A stretch of 64,000 nt of DNA from Xiphydria camelus. Lineage: Eukaryota > Arthropoda > Insecta > Hymenoptera > Xiphydriidae. Every line of letters starts with the position of its first letter. Within the stretch, counting starts at the first letter, position 1. The translations under genes were made by a program, and so were the position numbers. The stretch is from NCBI GenBank assembly GCA_963678675.1, contig OY783198.1, positions 67,001 through 131,000 on the forward strand. The letters are read 5' to 3'. Shown piece by piece: positions 55,207 through 64,000 of the stretch. The notes beneath the pieces were generated by a model. It ran no database searches. It was not told the origin of the DNA and saw nothing but the letters and a program-made list of their open reading frames with translations.

Positions 55207-56435
55207 AAACGCTGCTCGTAATAAGTGCGGCATTCGTAGTCGGGTGTACGAAGGCTTTAGTCAATGGGAAACCTCCCGAGCCGTCTCGAGATTGATCCTA
55301 CTATGATTACCGGCTCATCGAGACCAGCGGCGAGCCATAAGTTCCGACTGCGAATACGCGGCCTCGGAGTCTCTTCTCGGAGAGGCTATCGGTTATCCAC
55401 CGCCGTCAACGGAAAAAGCAGGCGATAACGGAAAGAGAAGCGAAGCAACTTAAAGCCGAATCCGTCACCCCGGTGACAAAAGTCTCGCGCCTCTCGAGAG
55501 AGAACTCAAGTGATACCTATATATATATATATATATATATATATACGAGTATATAACTTATCACCCGCGCACGCGTACGCGACTGACTTTCCCCTTCTCG
55601 CTTTTTTACTTCGGATGATCCCACGCGCGTTGGAAACGTCGGAGGCATTTTAAGGGTAAGTCGCCCTATCCGGACGAGTGTTTCGTAAGCGGAACGAAGG
55701 GGGGAGGGGGAGGGCGAATGAGAAATAAGCCGAAGAAGCGGAAACTGGGGTGGCGCGATACGGGTGGAGCGTAGAATTCACTTTTCTGCCATTTAAACAC
55801 TTTCTTGACGACGTCGCACTTATTCCGCCGCGGTAACGGGGGGAGCGTGCGACGTTGCCCCCGTTTGCAGCTTCCGACACCGCACATCCGGAGGGTTAAC
55901 GAACCCCGGACGTGGTTCCGGCTCGCCGCCACCGACGCCGCCCGATCGGGTCTAATTCAAGTTCGGCGGGGAGATGTTTGAATTTAATCTCACGGCACAC
56001 CGGTGCCTAGATCCTTATCCGCGCGCGCGCGACCCTGTCACCCCTGCCTCACCCTCTCCGCCCTCTCATTTTCAATTCACGTTGCGAGTTACGCCCCCTC
56101 TCCTCGCCCGCCGAACAGTCATCTCAAAGTGGTCGTTTGACGCGTATATCGCGTAGATATATGTATGTGTTTATCTCTATACAGGTATACCTGGCCGTCG
56201 TCGCGCGAGGGTGGCTTTTAAGCGGGGGTCGTGCGGGGAGAGTCGGCTTCTCTGGGTGGACGACGACGCGCGAGAGATCCTCGCTCGAGATCGAGACGAG
56301 GGTCCAACGTGCACGACGTAGGATTCCGCGGAGTGTTTTGTCGAAACTGGGAAAATCGGGGATGCCTCCTACGAATAGAGGATGATGTACCAGTTCGGGA
56401 TATCCCCGGTTTAGTTCGAACGCGTCTTAATGTTG
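55207..56435. other. No gene recognised; (TA)n at 55517-55544
   Basis: A TA dinucleotide array and GC-rich sequence with overlapping frames on both strands. No motifs. Confidence 0.4.
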
Positions 56436-56736
56436 CACTGAGAAAAATAATTACCAATGGAAAAAAAAAGATTTCTTCAGTCAAAAACATAATATATTAT
56501 AATTCCAGGATCAAGTCATGGTTATCTTTGTGCCAGGAAATATTTGACAGGGTCGAGTAATTGTTTTTTTATTTTCGTCCAGAAAGAACTTTTTATTCTA
56601 ACGAAGGTATTCTTGAATCAAGAACATATATTCTTCGACCAAAAATCTGTATTCTTAAAAATTTGTTGTACAATAAGATCATGTGTTCTTGATTCAAGGC
56701 ATATTTTTTTGACGCTAACAATTATTTCTCTCAGCG
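56436..56736. mobile_element. Family B MITE, copy 3
   Basis: CACTGAGAAAAATAATTACC start and AACAATTATTTCTCTCAGCG end. Body words TAATTCCAGGATCAAG and TCTTGATTCAAG. Confidence 0.82.
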
Positions 56737-57450
56737 CGCAGGCTGCTTCAGGAAGTTTATCCATTCCCTCTTAAAATCCAGCCAATTGTCTGTCGGCAGA
56801 TTGATGAAAAAAATGTCACGGCTCGTTAGGAGAGGGGGCGATTTATTCGCGAGAAGGATCAAGAAAGGATCGGGCGAACGAGGCGCGTCTCTCGGAAAGT
56901 TAAGGAAATGAGGCCCATAATTATTCCGACCCTTTTGTGGATCCGGAAATTGATCCCTCGATTCGACCCCCCCCCCCCCCTTCCATTCTTCATTCTTCCC
57001 GACACCGACTCCGCTCCCCCGCTTTCAAACCGGAGATCGCGAAAAATTCCGAAGAGCAGCTCTTCTTTAAGCCACGGCCGATCCACCCCCTCGAACCGGC
57101 GCACAGCTCGTGCGGTTCCGTCGCTCCGACTCGGGCACGCGTGAATGAAAGTCGAAAGATCGGGGAGAGAGGGGTCAGCCGGAAGGCATTCTCCTTCGTA
57201 TTTCTCATGCCTAACACTCGATGTAAGGGCCGCGATTGCGAGAGCGAGAGATGCTATTAGGATTCGATGCGATAATTTATATCATCTGCTTTTACGTAGC
57301 TATACTTATTTGTATTGCATCGCTATTATTGCGTATTTTAAATCTTCAACGAAAAAATTGCGAAATTATTTAAATACGAAGTGATACATTGATATTACAC
57401 TGTATATCGGCTCGTGGTTGCCTTCCGTAGGCGCGGCATCATTAATTTCG
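56737..57450. other. No gene recognised
   Basis: Short C homopolymer near 56968. GTTGCCTTCCGTAGGCGCGG at 57418 recurs near 31757. No supported exon. Confidence 0.4.
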
Positions 57451-57660
57451 CACGGAAAAAAATAATTCGTAGCATTTACAAAGTTTGCAATAAATTTCGG
57501 GACAAGACCAATTTATTGTTACTATAACTACAATTGTAGTAATAATTATAGTAAAACTTGTAGAAGTTGCAAGCGTTGCTGTAATTTTTACTAAAACTCT
57601 AGTTATCGTAACTATAAATTGGCCTTGTTACGAAATTTACCACAAACTTTGTAACCCGAG
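57451..57660. mobile_element. Family L palindromic MITE
   Basis: Starts CACGGAAAAAAATAATTCG. Arms TTACAAAGTTTG..AAATTTCG and CGAAATTT..CAAACTTTGTAA enclose a region with TTGTTACTATAACTAC mirrored by AGTTATCGTAACTATAA. The right terminus is overlapped by the next inverted repeat. Confidence 0.65.
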
Positions 57661-57857
57661 TCGAAATTTTAGATCTACTCGTTTAGGCTTACAGTCGATT
57701 TTTCATTATATTGAAACCCTATGTTGATACTAAAATAGTTCGTTTTAGTGAATATCTCACCAACCTTGGGTTCAAAATAGGAGCTTATATATAGGTCAGT
57801 CGAAGGCCAAATGAAGTATTAAAAGCATCAACGTTGAGGTAAAATTTCGACTCGGGA
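57655..57857. mobile_element. Short terminal-repeat element next to family L
   Basis: CCCGAGTCGAAATTTTA on the left and TAAAATTTCGACTCGGG on the right, 17 bp perfect, about 200 bp apart. It overlaps the right end of family L and may have inserted there. Confidence 0.6.
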
Positions 57858-59640
57858 AGAAAATGTCACGATTTATTCTTTCCGTACATCTCTGCGCTTG
57901 ATGGAGAGCAACCGCAAAGCTCCATTTACTCGGACGCACAAAGCACACCGCCTCGTAGGGAAAGCTCAAGGCGTGGTTGAACGATCTGTCTCCACGTTGA
58001 AAATACTCGATCTCCATTCCCTTTATACCCGGACAACTTGGGGGACCTTTCGTGCAAGCCCGATGGACCGCGAAGCTCATCTGCCGGGAATCGCGTGGCT
58101 TGAGAACAATGATAGGAAAAGGAGCGCCTGTTTAGTGTCGCGAATCACGCGAAGAATTGCGCCGGTATGCATATCCTTCGGGTCATCCTCCTCGCCCGAG
58201 CCATTCCCGCGGAGCAATGGCACTTCGCCGACCCCCGCTTTCCACTAGACACCGCGTCTCCGCCCTCCTCGCTTTCAACCCTCCGCCGATGCCGTGCCAT
58301 TGTGAAGACGAATATCGACGCTGTTTTTTGTAACTCGTTCGACTCCTGCAAAGTGCCGCAATACGGAAAGACACTTCCCCCGTCCCGCGTTATCCCTCCC
58401 GTACCGATCCGCTACTCCCTTCCCTTCCGCCGCAAAGGACCCCTTCCGCGGCGATTTATAATCCGCGAGGGTTAATTTACCGCCCAAATAAATCCCCGGC
58501 TCTTCGGGGGGAGGGAAGCAGCCTTCTCTTCGCCGTATAAAGACTGCGCGAATTCTGACTTTTCGCCGATAATTAGGGAGCGAGGCGTACCGTTCCGTTT
58601 TAATATCGAGGGAGGAAGCCTTTCTTACCAGAAAAGGGAGGGATTTGGTTGATTTTGAAAGATAATAATTTTTCGATGAATTAACGGAGACTCCAATACT
58701 TTTTTTTTGCTCCGTAATATCCGTCGACCTCGTAAAAAAATCGAGAGAAGCGAGAATGAGTTTCGTTTACGGAGGGAATACGCGCCGAGGATTCGTCGGA
58801 CGCTTCGTCCCCCGTGGGAGAGATCTGCATTTTATTCGATTAAGAAAGTTGGAAGGATCTCGTCGGGCGGAATTATTATGCTAACAGAACACTGGTCTTT
58901 TAATCACTTCCGGTGAGAAAGAAGCACAGCGGAGGCGAACTCTGCCGGATGCTCCGCCGGAAGTGTACTTACTTATCTCTTTCGGTGGAAGAAATCTCGC
59001 TCTTTGTAGATCGTGAATAAGTACGATCCCCCCCCCCCCTCTCCCCTCCCCTTTCTCTCGTTCCTTCGTCATCATTATCGCGCGATTTTCGCCCGGTGAT
59101 TCCGATCGTTTTCCCTTTCAACGCATTCCCGCCTAATTTCTAGAACAGCCGTGATAGCCGTGATTGTAAAAAGCTCTCGTTCTATGTTTCAGGCGGGGCA
59201 GAGTTCGACTTCTAAAATGGGCCTCACATAGCGACTAGGCCGGACGGGGCCAGCAGTGTCTCGCGCGAGCCGTGGTCATGACTCGAGAAATCTGAGCGAA
59301 GAGTTCCACCCGGAGAAATCTCTAACTGTCGATGCTTCTTTGAGGAGCCGAACTACACAATTCTAGAGAACGATCAGTAACCGATTGGTATTAAAAACAA
59401 GAAGCAAACGAGGCCGAGAGAATTTTTAGCAATCAAGAAAGACACGAACGAGAAAAAAGGCGATCCCTCGAACGAACTAAGCCGACGATCGAACGAACTG
59501 AGCACGACGAAAAACACGACCGGTCGGGCGAACAAACGCGGACCCGGAGAAATAATCAGCAAAACATTTTCCGTGGCGATGAGAAGGCGCGAAGCCGATA
59601 TAAACGAATCCATCGACCGAGCGAATAGCGAGGACAATCC
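57858..59640. other. No gene recognised
   Basis: 57.9-59.2 kb has overlapping frames on both strands and a C run at 59030-59038. From about 59200 the plus strand becomes markedly A/G-rich, as in the candidate 5' region described next. Confidence 0.4.
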
Positions 59641-59643
59641 TAG

Positions 59644-59673
59644 AATAAAAGTTACCTACCTAATTATTCAGTT
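59644..59673 (+). promoter_or_regulatory. Possible core promoter (TATA-like plus TCAGTT initiator)
   Basis: AATAAAAG at 59644-59651 is followed about 24 bases later by TCAGTT at 59668-59673, a strong match to the arthropod initiator. Spacing is slightly shorter than usual. The only coding start of interest lies 700 bp downstream at 60372. A second TCAGTAAC at 59370 is an alternative start. Confidence 0.25.
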
Positions 59674-60371
59674 AAGAAGCTGTCGATTATATCGGAAGTA
59701 GAGAGTGACGTATGTAGGATTGATACTTATATGGGCTGCGGCGCGGGAGTAACTTTATTTGTTGAAGCGGAAGGAATCTCTACCTGCGGCTGGTTATCCG
59801 CGAGAGATATATATTTAATTACCGTTGATCTCACAGAGGAAGAGAGAAAAGAGTAATAAAAGGTAGAGGAACTACTGGCTGACATTTCTCTCGTTTAGAG
59901 GACTTCGAGGAATTCTACGTTTGTGAATAGTTGAACAAATACGTGTATATAGATATACGATTCATACGTAGACGATCATCGCTGAGAGCATTTTGAGGAA
60001 AAGTCGAAGTATCGACCGAGCATCGATAATCGCTCCTGGAACAATTTCGCCGAGGAATCGAGCAAGAAATAATGGTCGGCTGTCGATAAAACAAAGCGGC
60101 GAATTTTTCAAAGATAATTAAACATCGATCTCCCGAGTCGAAATCGCGATCGACGAGAGGAACGCGTTGAAGGAGAAAAAGGAGGGACGGGGCATAGAGC
60201 CTGGGAAATGGTCCGTGGTGGCGGCAATTCACCGCGGTGCGAATAGCCCGTGGACGCGAGCATTTCGGAAGGGAAGAAATCGAGAAGAAGAAGAAGAAGA
60301 GAATTGAGGAGTGAACGAGTCATATAACTCGATAAATCGACCGGAAAATCGTTTCCAATCGACGCGTCGCG
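59674..60371 (+). other. Candidate 5' untranslated region
   Basis: Plus strand is purine-rich (AGAGGAAGAGAGAAAAGAG, GAAGAAATCGAGAAGAAGAA) with many short frames and stops and no inserted repeats, unlike the surroundings. Compositional strand bias and freedom from transposons are what one expects of a transcribed leader. Inference only. Confidence 0.3.
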
Positions 60372-60480
60372 ATGAATCTCGAAGTGGAGCTGATAGCGGG
60401 GGTGGTTAAGGGAGGGCCACCCCCTGCTCACCTGCCCGCGCCACGTCTGATCAAGATCTTCATCGCTGCCGAGCGAGATG
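60372..60480 (+). CDS. Candidate first coding exon, protein unidentified
   Basis: ATG at 60372 (context GTCGCG-ATG-AA, G at -3) opens 36 codons plus one base and ends exactly at GTGAGTTTGG (donor 60481), giving a phase-1 exon. The peptide starts MNLEVELIAG, continues VVKGGPPPAH and LPAPRLIKIF, and ends IAAERD before the split codon. It has no signal peptide or membrane segment and includes a proline-rich turn and a hydrophobic LIKIFIAAE stretch. I do not recognise the family. Support is the donor match, balanced amino-acid use compared with the low-complexity frames elsewhere, and the clean purine-rich leader upstream. The downstream LINE and microsatellite debris would lie in intron 1, and the next exon is presumably beyond the window. 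It could still be a chance frame. Confidence 0.42.
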
Positions 60481-60636
60481 GTGAGTTTGGCGAAACAGCG
60501 ACGTCGTCGCTTTGCGAACTTCTGAAATTAGGTGGCCGTATGGAGAGAGCCGTAACCTACCGCTCGCGTTTATGGGTAAACCCGGGATGAAGTCGTCGCG
60601 GAAACGTCGAAAGAGGTGGTAGGGATGAGAGAGAGA

Positions 60637-60642
60637 GATAGG

Positions 60643-60680
<38 letters not shown>
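60637..60680. repeat. (GATA)n microsatellite
   Basis: About ten GATA units, serving as the tandem tail of the minus-strand LINE 3' end that follows. Confidence 0.92.
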
Positions 60681-60681
<1 letters not shown>

Positions 60682-60891
60682 ATGTTTATTTTTCAATTAG
60701 AACAATTTTTTGCGCACTGCAAGGCAGTGCACAGTACAGGTAATAATAATATATTACAGATATATATGATTAGATACAAGCAGAAATAGCATAATATGAT
60801 CAAATAATGTAGAAGCAGAAAGAAAAATTAAATAAAAGTAGTAGAGATACAGTGATAAAGATATAGAGTAATGATTCAGCAATTAGGTGAA

Positions 60892-60892
<1 letters not shown>
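60681..60892 (-). mobile_element. LINE 3' untranslated end with (TATC)n tail
   Basis: On the minus strand, AAAAATAAACATTTATC precedes the TATC tail: an AATAAA signal followed by short tandem repeats. AT-rich, no coding part. Sequence differs from the 20106/60945 family. Confidence 0.5.
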
Positions 60893-60947
<55 letters not shown>

Positions 60948-60957
60948 AGAAGAAGAA
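60893..60957. repeat. (GA)n-(GAA)n compound microsatellite
   Basis: Same arrangement as 20063-20127: the tail of the following LINE. Confidence 0.9.
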
Positions 60958-61112
60958 GCTTTATTATGGCACTAGGGCGGGCCCTCTAAGTGCCTGTACA
61001 GAAAGATACAGCAGAAAAAATACAGCAGTAAAATTAACAAAAACAATTGAAATAACGCAATAACAAAAATAAACTTAAGAATAATAAGCGCAGTGAAAGA
61101 AGTGAAGATAAT

Positions 61113-61165
<53 letters not shown>

Positions 61166-61427
61166 TAGCTAGGGAAGAGGAAAACTAATCCTGCGAAAGT
61201 AACCAACAGAAAAGGTTTTTCCTGAAGGCCGGTGCCGAGGTCGACTCTCTAACAGCGAGGGGAAGAGAGTTCCAGAGGGAGGAGGCGGAGACTGCGAAGA
61301 AACGCTGATATAGGTCGAGGTGCGACAAGCGGGAACGCGCAAGTTGGTAGGGGGCTCACGGGTATCGTGGTAGAGGGACGAGGACCTGGTGCAGAGCATG
61401 TCAGCCAGGTAGACCGGCACGTCCAAC
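60945..61427 (-). mobile_element. LINE 3' portion: ORF2 C-terminus plus 3' untranslated region
   Basis: Minus strand. ORF2 relic is 61427 down to TAG at 61185-61187. After a stretch reading YLADMLCTRSSSLYHDTREP and LRVPACRTSTY, a frameshift leads to QRFFAVSASSLWNSLPLAVR and ESTSAPAFRKNLFCWLLSQD. The LRVP..RT..Y...F.V.A..LWNSLP..VR....FRK.L pattern marks the extreme C-terminus of many non-LTR reverse transcriptases (CR1/Jockey-like; clade not decided). The 3' untranslated region, about 240 nt, contains a GA array (61117-61160) and ends in an ATAAAGC word and (TTC)n. 5'-truncated, as usual for LINEs. It lies in the presumed first intron of the 60372 gene, antisense to it. Confidence 0.82.
61117..61160. 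repeat. (GA)n microsatellite within the LINE 3' region
   Basis: GA array at a position equivalent to 20236-20297 in the other copy. Confidence 0.92.
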
Positions 61428-61857
61428 GATTTCCAACACGGGTTATCCGCTACATCCCCCTACCGATGTAGATAACGATACCGGGAAGCGCAAAACGGCT
61501 ACGTACGCTGAACTCCACTCGAGGGTGGGTTTGGATGGATATGTATCTACAATGAAGAGAAGCTCGAGATCAAAGAGCACGCAAAACCCTGCGAGATTAC
61601 GCTTCCGAAAAAAAGAAATTGCACGAGTGGATCGAGACCAAATTTGTTCGCCCCTTTCCTCGTCCCAGCGCGGTCGCTCGCGCTTCGCTCCCGTGCGGGA
61701 CGGAGGGAGTGGTTTTTGCGCGCCTGCAACCTCGCTCCCAGGATCGATCGGCTTCGCGGCGCGATGTCGCGCTTCGTGCGGTACACGCGTAGGTAGTAGC
61801 TTACCGAAGCTCGTCTAACAATATGTCGTGTATAATCCGACCGATCCGGCGCGGCGG
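61428..61857. other. No gene recognised
   Basis: Overlapping frames on both strands (61525-61818). No motifs. Confidence 0.4.
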
Positions 61858-61975
61858 CGGCCGATATCGATCAGCCATTTCTCTTTGATATACAAAAGAG
61901 ATTTAACGTATGGTAATGAACGGCGGCGGCGCGGCTTGTAACAGCGAACGAAAACATTCGTCATCCGCCGGGGAG
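61858..61975 (+). repeat. Local direct duplication, copy 1
   Basis: GAGATTTAACGTATGGTAAT, GAACGGCGGCGGC and AACATTCGTCATCCGCC match 63023-63130 (GAGATTTAATGTACGATAAT, AACATTCGTCATCCGTC) in order and spacing, with an upstream ATATCGATC in both. Confidence 0.55.
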
Positions 61976-62303
61976 AAAACGCGAGCGCTAAAGGAGCGCA
62001 AGGGGGAGGGAGGGTTAAAGAATGCTGCAGCGGGTGGTTCAGAAGATGGAAGGGAACATTTGCTGGGCGCCCCAGAACGAATTAAATGACGCGGTAGGAT
62101 CGGTTACCTGGGGGGGGGGGGGGAGAGTTACGTCCTAGATCGTGGCATAAATAATTATAAGCATAAGCAACTCGTTCGACATTCTCGTTCTTCGTCCCCT
62201 TGCAAGAAAAAAATTAGGTACCTACTACGTAATATCATAATGTACAAGGCATCGTTAAGTGCTCGACCAAATTAGACGATGTCTACTCCGTACATAGTAT
62301 ATA
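61976..62303. other. No gene recognised; G14 run at 62110-62123
   Basis: Homopolymeric G run. Otherwise nothing. Confidence 0.45.
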
Positions 62304-62938
62304 CACTGAGAACAAATTTGGTAGAAAGACGAATTTAGCCGATTTAAATTAGACGAAACAACAATGTATTCGTTTAAGTTGAGAGAATTGTGTTTATTTC
62401 AATGCTCGTTTATTCACACAGAAAGAGTATAAGTATAATCAGTGTGAGGAGACATTAATCACACTAAAAAAATATTTACTTAGTCCAACTACACATAGTC
62501 ATATACATATGGCGGACTAAATATGGCAAGTTGTATGCACTGAGGAAAAAATTTGCTTTATTGAAATAAGCTTGCTTTTGGATAATGGAGCACTTTTATT
62601 CGATTCAAATGAATACCGATTCGATCCGGACAATATACAATTGAATCTATAATATTTATATACGCCCACTCTCGATGTTCATTCTAATCGAACAAATGTG
62701 CTCTTAGAACTATTTAAAAATACGTTTAATTGACTGAAATAAATCTTGTTTCAGAGTGTAGCAATTCAATACATACTAATTATAGTGATTGACCATACGT
62801 ATATTAGATGTGAATGGACGGGTATTGGATTGAAACCAAATTTTCTGAATTTAAGAAAATATGCAATTGCTTGAAATAATAATAATCCAAACCAAATAAT
62901 TCGATTCAACCAATTATTTTTCCCGGTGTACGGGAAAC
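62304..62938. mobile_element. Family J element, copy 2, split by family K
   Basis: Starts CACTGAGAACAAATTTGG and ends CCAATTATTTTTCCCGGTG, TA on both sides (62302-62303, 62939-62940). Shares the whole outer frame with J copy 1. Interrupted at 62538-62758, within about 20 bp of where copy 1 was hit by family A. Confidence 0.82.
62538..62758. mobile_element. Family K element nested in J copy 2
   Basis: CACTGAGGAAAAAATTTGC start and AAATCTTGTTTCAGAGTG end. AT-rich body with imperfect inverted symmetry (GATTCAAATGAA, TTCATTCTAATC). Only copy seen. No unambiguous duplication (TG left, TA right). Confidence 0.65.
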
Positions 62939-62976
62939 GATCCGCTCTTTTTTACCTCGAGAAATCGAGTTACCGA

Positions 62977-62996
62977 CCCCCCCCCCCCCCCCCCCC
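62977..62996. repeat. C20 homopolymer
   Basis: Twenty C residues followed by GCGCGG. Confidence 0.95.
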
Positions 62997-63022
62997 GCGC
63001 GGCATTTAATCCGACTTGAAGG

Positions 63023-63130
63023 AATATCGATCGACGTTTTTTTTCGACATGCCAACGAGATTTAATGTACGATAATGGATGGCACGCCGCTCGTATACCA
63101 CCGGGCTAGAACATTCGTCATCCGTCATGC
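63023..63130 (+). repeat. Local direct duplication, copy 2
   Basis: Diverged copy of 61858-61975, about 1.16 kb downstream, with the J element between the two. Confidence 0.55.
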
Positions 63131-63692
63131 AGACAGGGCGCGGGGTCGGAGGGATGAGGAAGTGGGTCTTTCGCGCGATGTCGGGGGTACTTGCTTGCCT
63201 AACACAGGGGCGGAAAGTAATCCCTGCGCTTGTGTGGGAAGGATTGGTGTCGAATCGCTCAGGGGTGTAGATACATTAGATACGCGTCACATTTCGAGGG
63301 TCGGCGGCGACAGCGACGGGGGATGAACGCACCTGTCGGGTTCGTGTAGCGACAGAGTATCGCGAAAAGCCCTTGGACGTTGGACGAACGTCACCTCTGG
63401 TTATCCTCGCGATGCACCCCGTGTCCCCCTTCCTCCGCGTTGGCATCATTAGCGAACATAAAGACGCGATGACATTTCTCTCGCGACAGCGACGGCTCGA
63501 CTTTGTATTTCGTTCTCGTGTCCTTCGGGTGTCCTGGTATTTATTTTTGTGAAAAAGAATGAGACTCGCGTATTTTTCATTTTATGTAGGAAAGAGTGTT
63601 CGAGGATTTTTGTTGCTCCTCTTCGCTCAGTTAATCATTTTTGATTAGTAATATTCTTTTCTGTCTCTCTATAGTAGTGAGAAAATTCCGTA
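63131..63692. other. No gene recognised
   Basis: A frame of 83 codons begins in the duplicated segment (63075). No motif. Confidence 0.4.
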
Positions 63693-63921
63693 CACTGAGA
63701 GAAGAGTTTATTTTGTAGTTAATAAATGCATAGTCGATCATGGCGAAAGAAATATTTCATCAGTTCAAGTAAATCTATACTAATTATTGGAATGTCTCTT
63801 TCATTCAAAAAGAAATAGCTAGTAAGTAATAGCTAACGAATATTTGTTTGGCCCAAAGAAATATTTCTTTCGCCATAATCAAATATACGTACATTAACCA
63901 TAAATAAACTGTTTTCTCGGT
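63693..63921. mobile_element. Family C MITE, copy 1
   Basis: CACTGAGAGAAGAGTTTATT start and AATAAACTGTTTTCTCGG end. GAAAGAAATATTTCAT and AATATTTCTTTCGCCATAAT mirror each other inside. Relative of 14838-15004. Confidence 0.78.
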
Positions 63922-64000
63922 CTATTTCTGTGTAAAAGTCACTATTTTATGCTAGTGTCTCATCAATATGCATTATCACCGCAATTTAATTTTAATGCGG

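Noticed and set aside
57796..58080. 94-codon minus frame with a protein-like middle section
   Set aside because: No splice sites fit its ends, no family is recognised, and it partly overlaps a palindromic element.

Overview
This window looks like nuclear DNA of an arthropod, and I infer a hymenopteran, possibly an ant. Reasons: no long bacterial-type open frames, no CpG depletion, very many (GA)n/(CT)n microsatellites, mariner and LINE relics, and dozens of short palindromic DNA transposons. The species call is inference. I see no bacterial, phage, CRISPR, tRNA or rRNA gene.

Protein-coding content is sparse. The only segment I would defend as a host exon is a candidate first coding exon at 60372-60480 (+). 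It has an ATG, 36 open codons and a strong GTGAGT splice donor, and it follows a purine-rich stretch that could be a 5' untranslated region. Everything after 60481 would be its first intron. Other coding sequence is transposon debris: a nearly full-length but dead mariner (39447-40726, TA duplication), the 3' end of a second mariner (28261-28481), the C-terminus of a LINE with its 3' untranslated region (60945-61427, -), a second LINE C-terminus (25049-25225, +), three further LINE 3' tails, and a broken ORF whose end is duplicated in inverted orientation (10491-10920).

The dominant content is a crowd of short non-autonomous DNA elements. At least ten families differ inside but share termini of the form CAC-N-GAGAAAAA ... 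TTTTTCTC-N-GTG, with 2-bp target duplications of variable sequence (TA, TG, TT, CG). The commonest, called A here, has eleven copies. Family D has four, E four, B three, and F, G, J two each. They insert into each other repeatedly: P in D, F in D, E in H, E in G, A in J, K in J, Q in E. Others include a piggyBac-like element at TTAA, a Harbinger-like palindrome with a TTA duplication sitting inside an A copy, an 80-bp element sharing its ends with the local mariner, and a 2.3-kb foldback at 3055-5349 built from five ~190-bp units.

Layout: 0-9 kb holds the piggyBac-like element, palindromes and the 2.3-kb foldback; 9-20 kb the inverted ORF relic and scattered A, D, F and H elements; 20-32 kb LINE tails, tandem duplications and the second mariner; 32-48 kb the mariner and nested E, G, A and D elements; 48-54 kb the first J element, more A copies and hairpins; 54-64 kb B elements, the candidate exon with its intron, LINE debris and the second J element. 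GC-rich stretches between elements show no supported gene and are listed as such. Family letters are labels for this window only, and all homology calls were made by eye.
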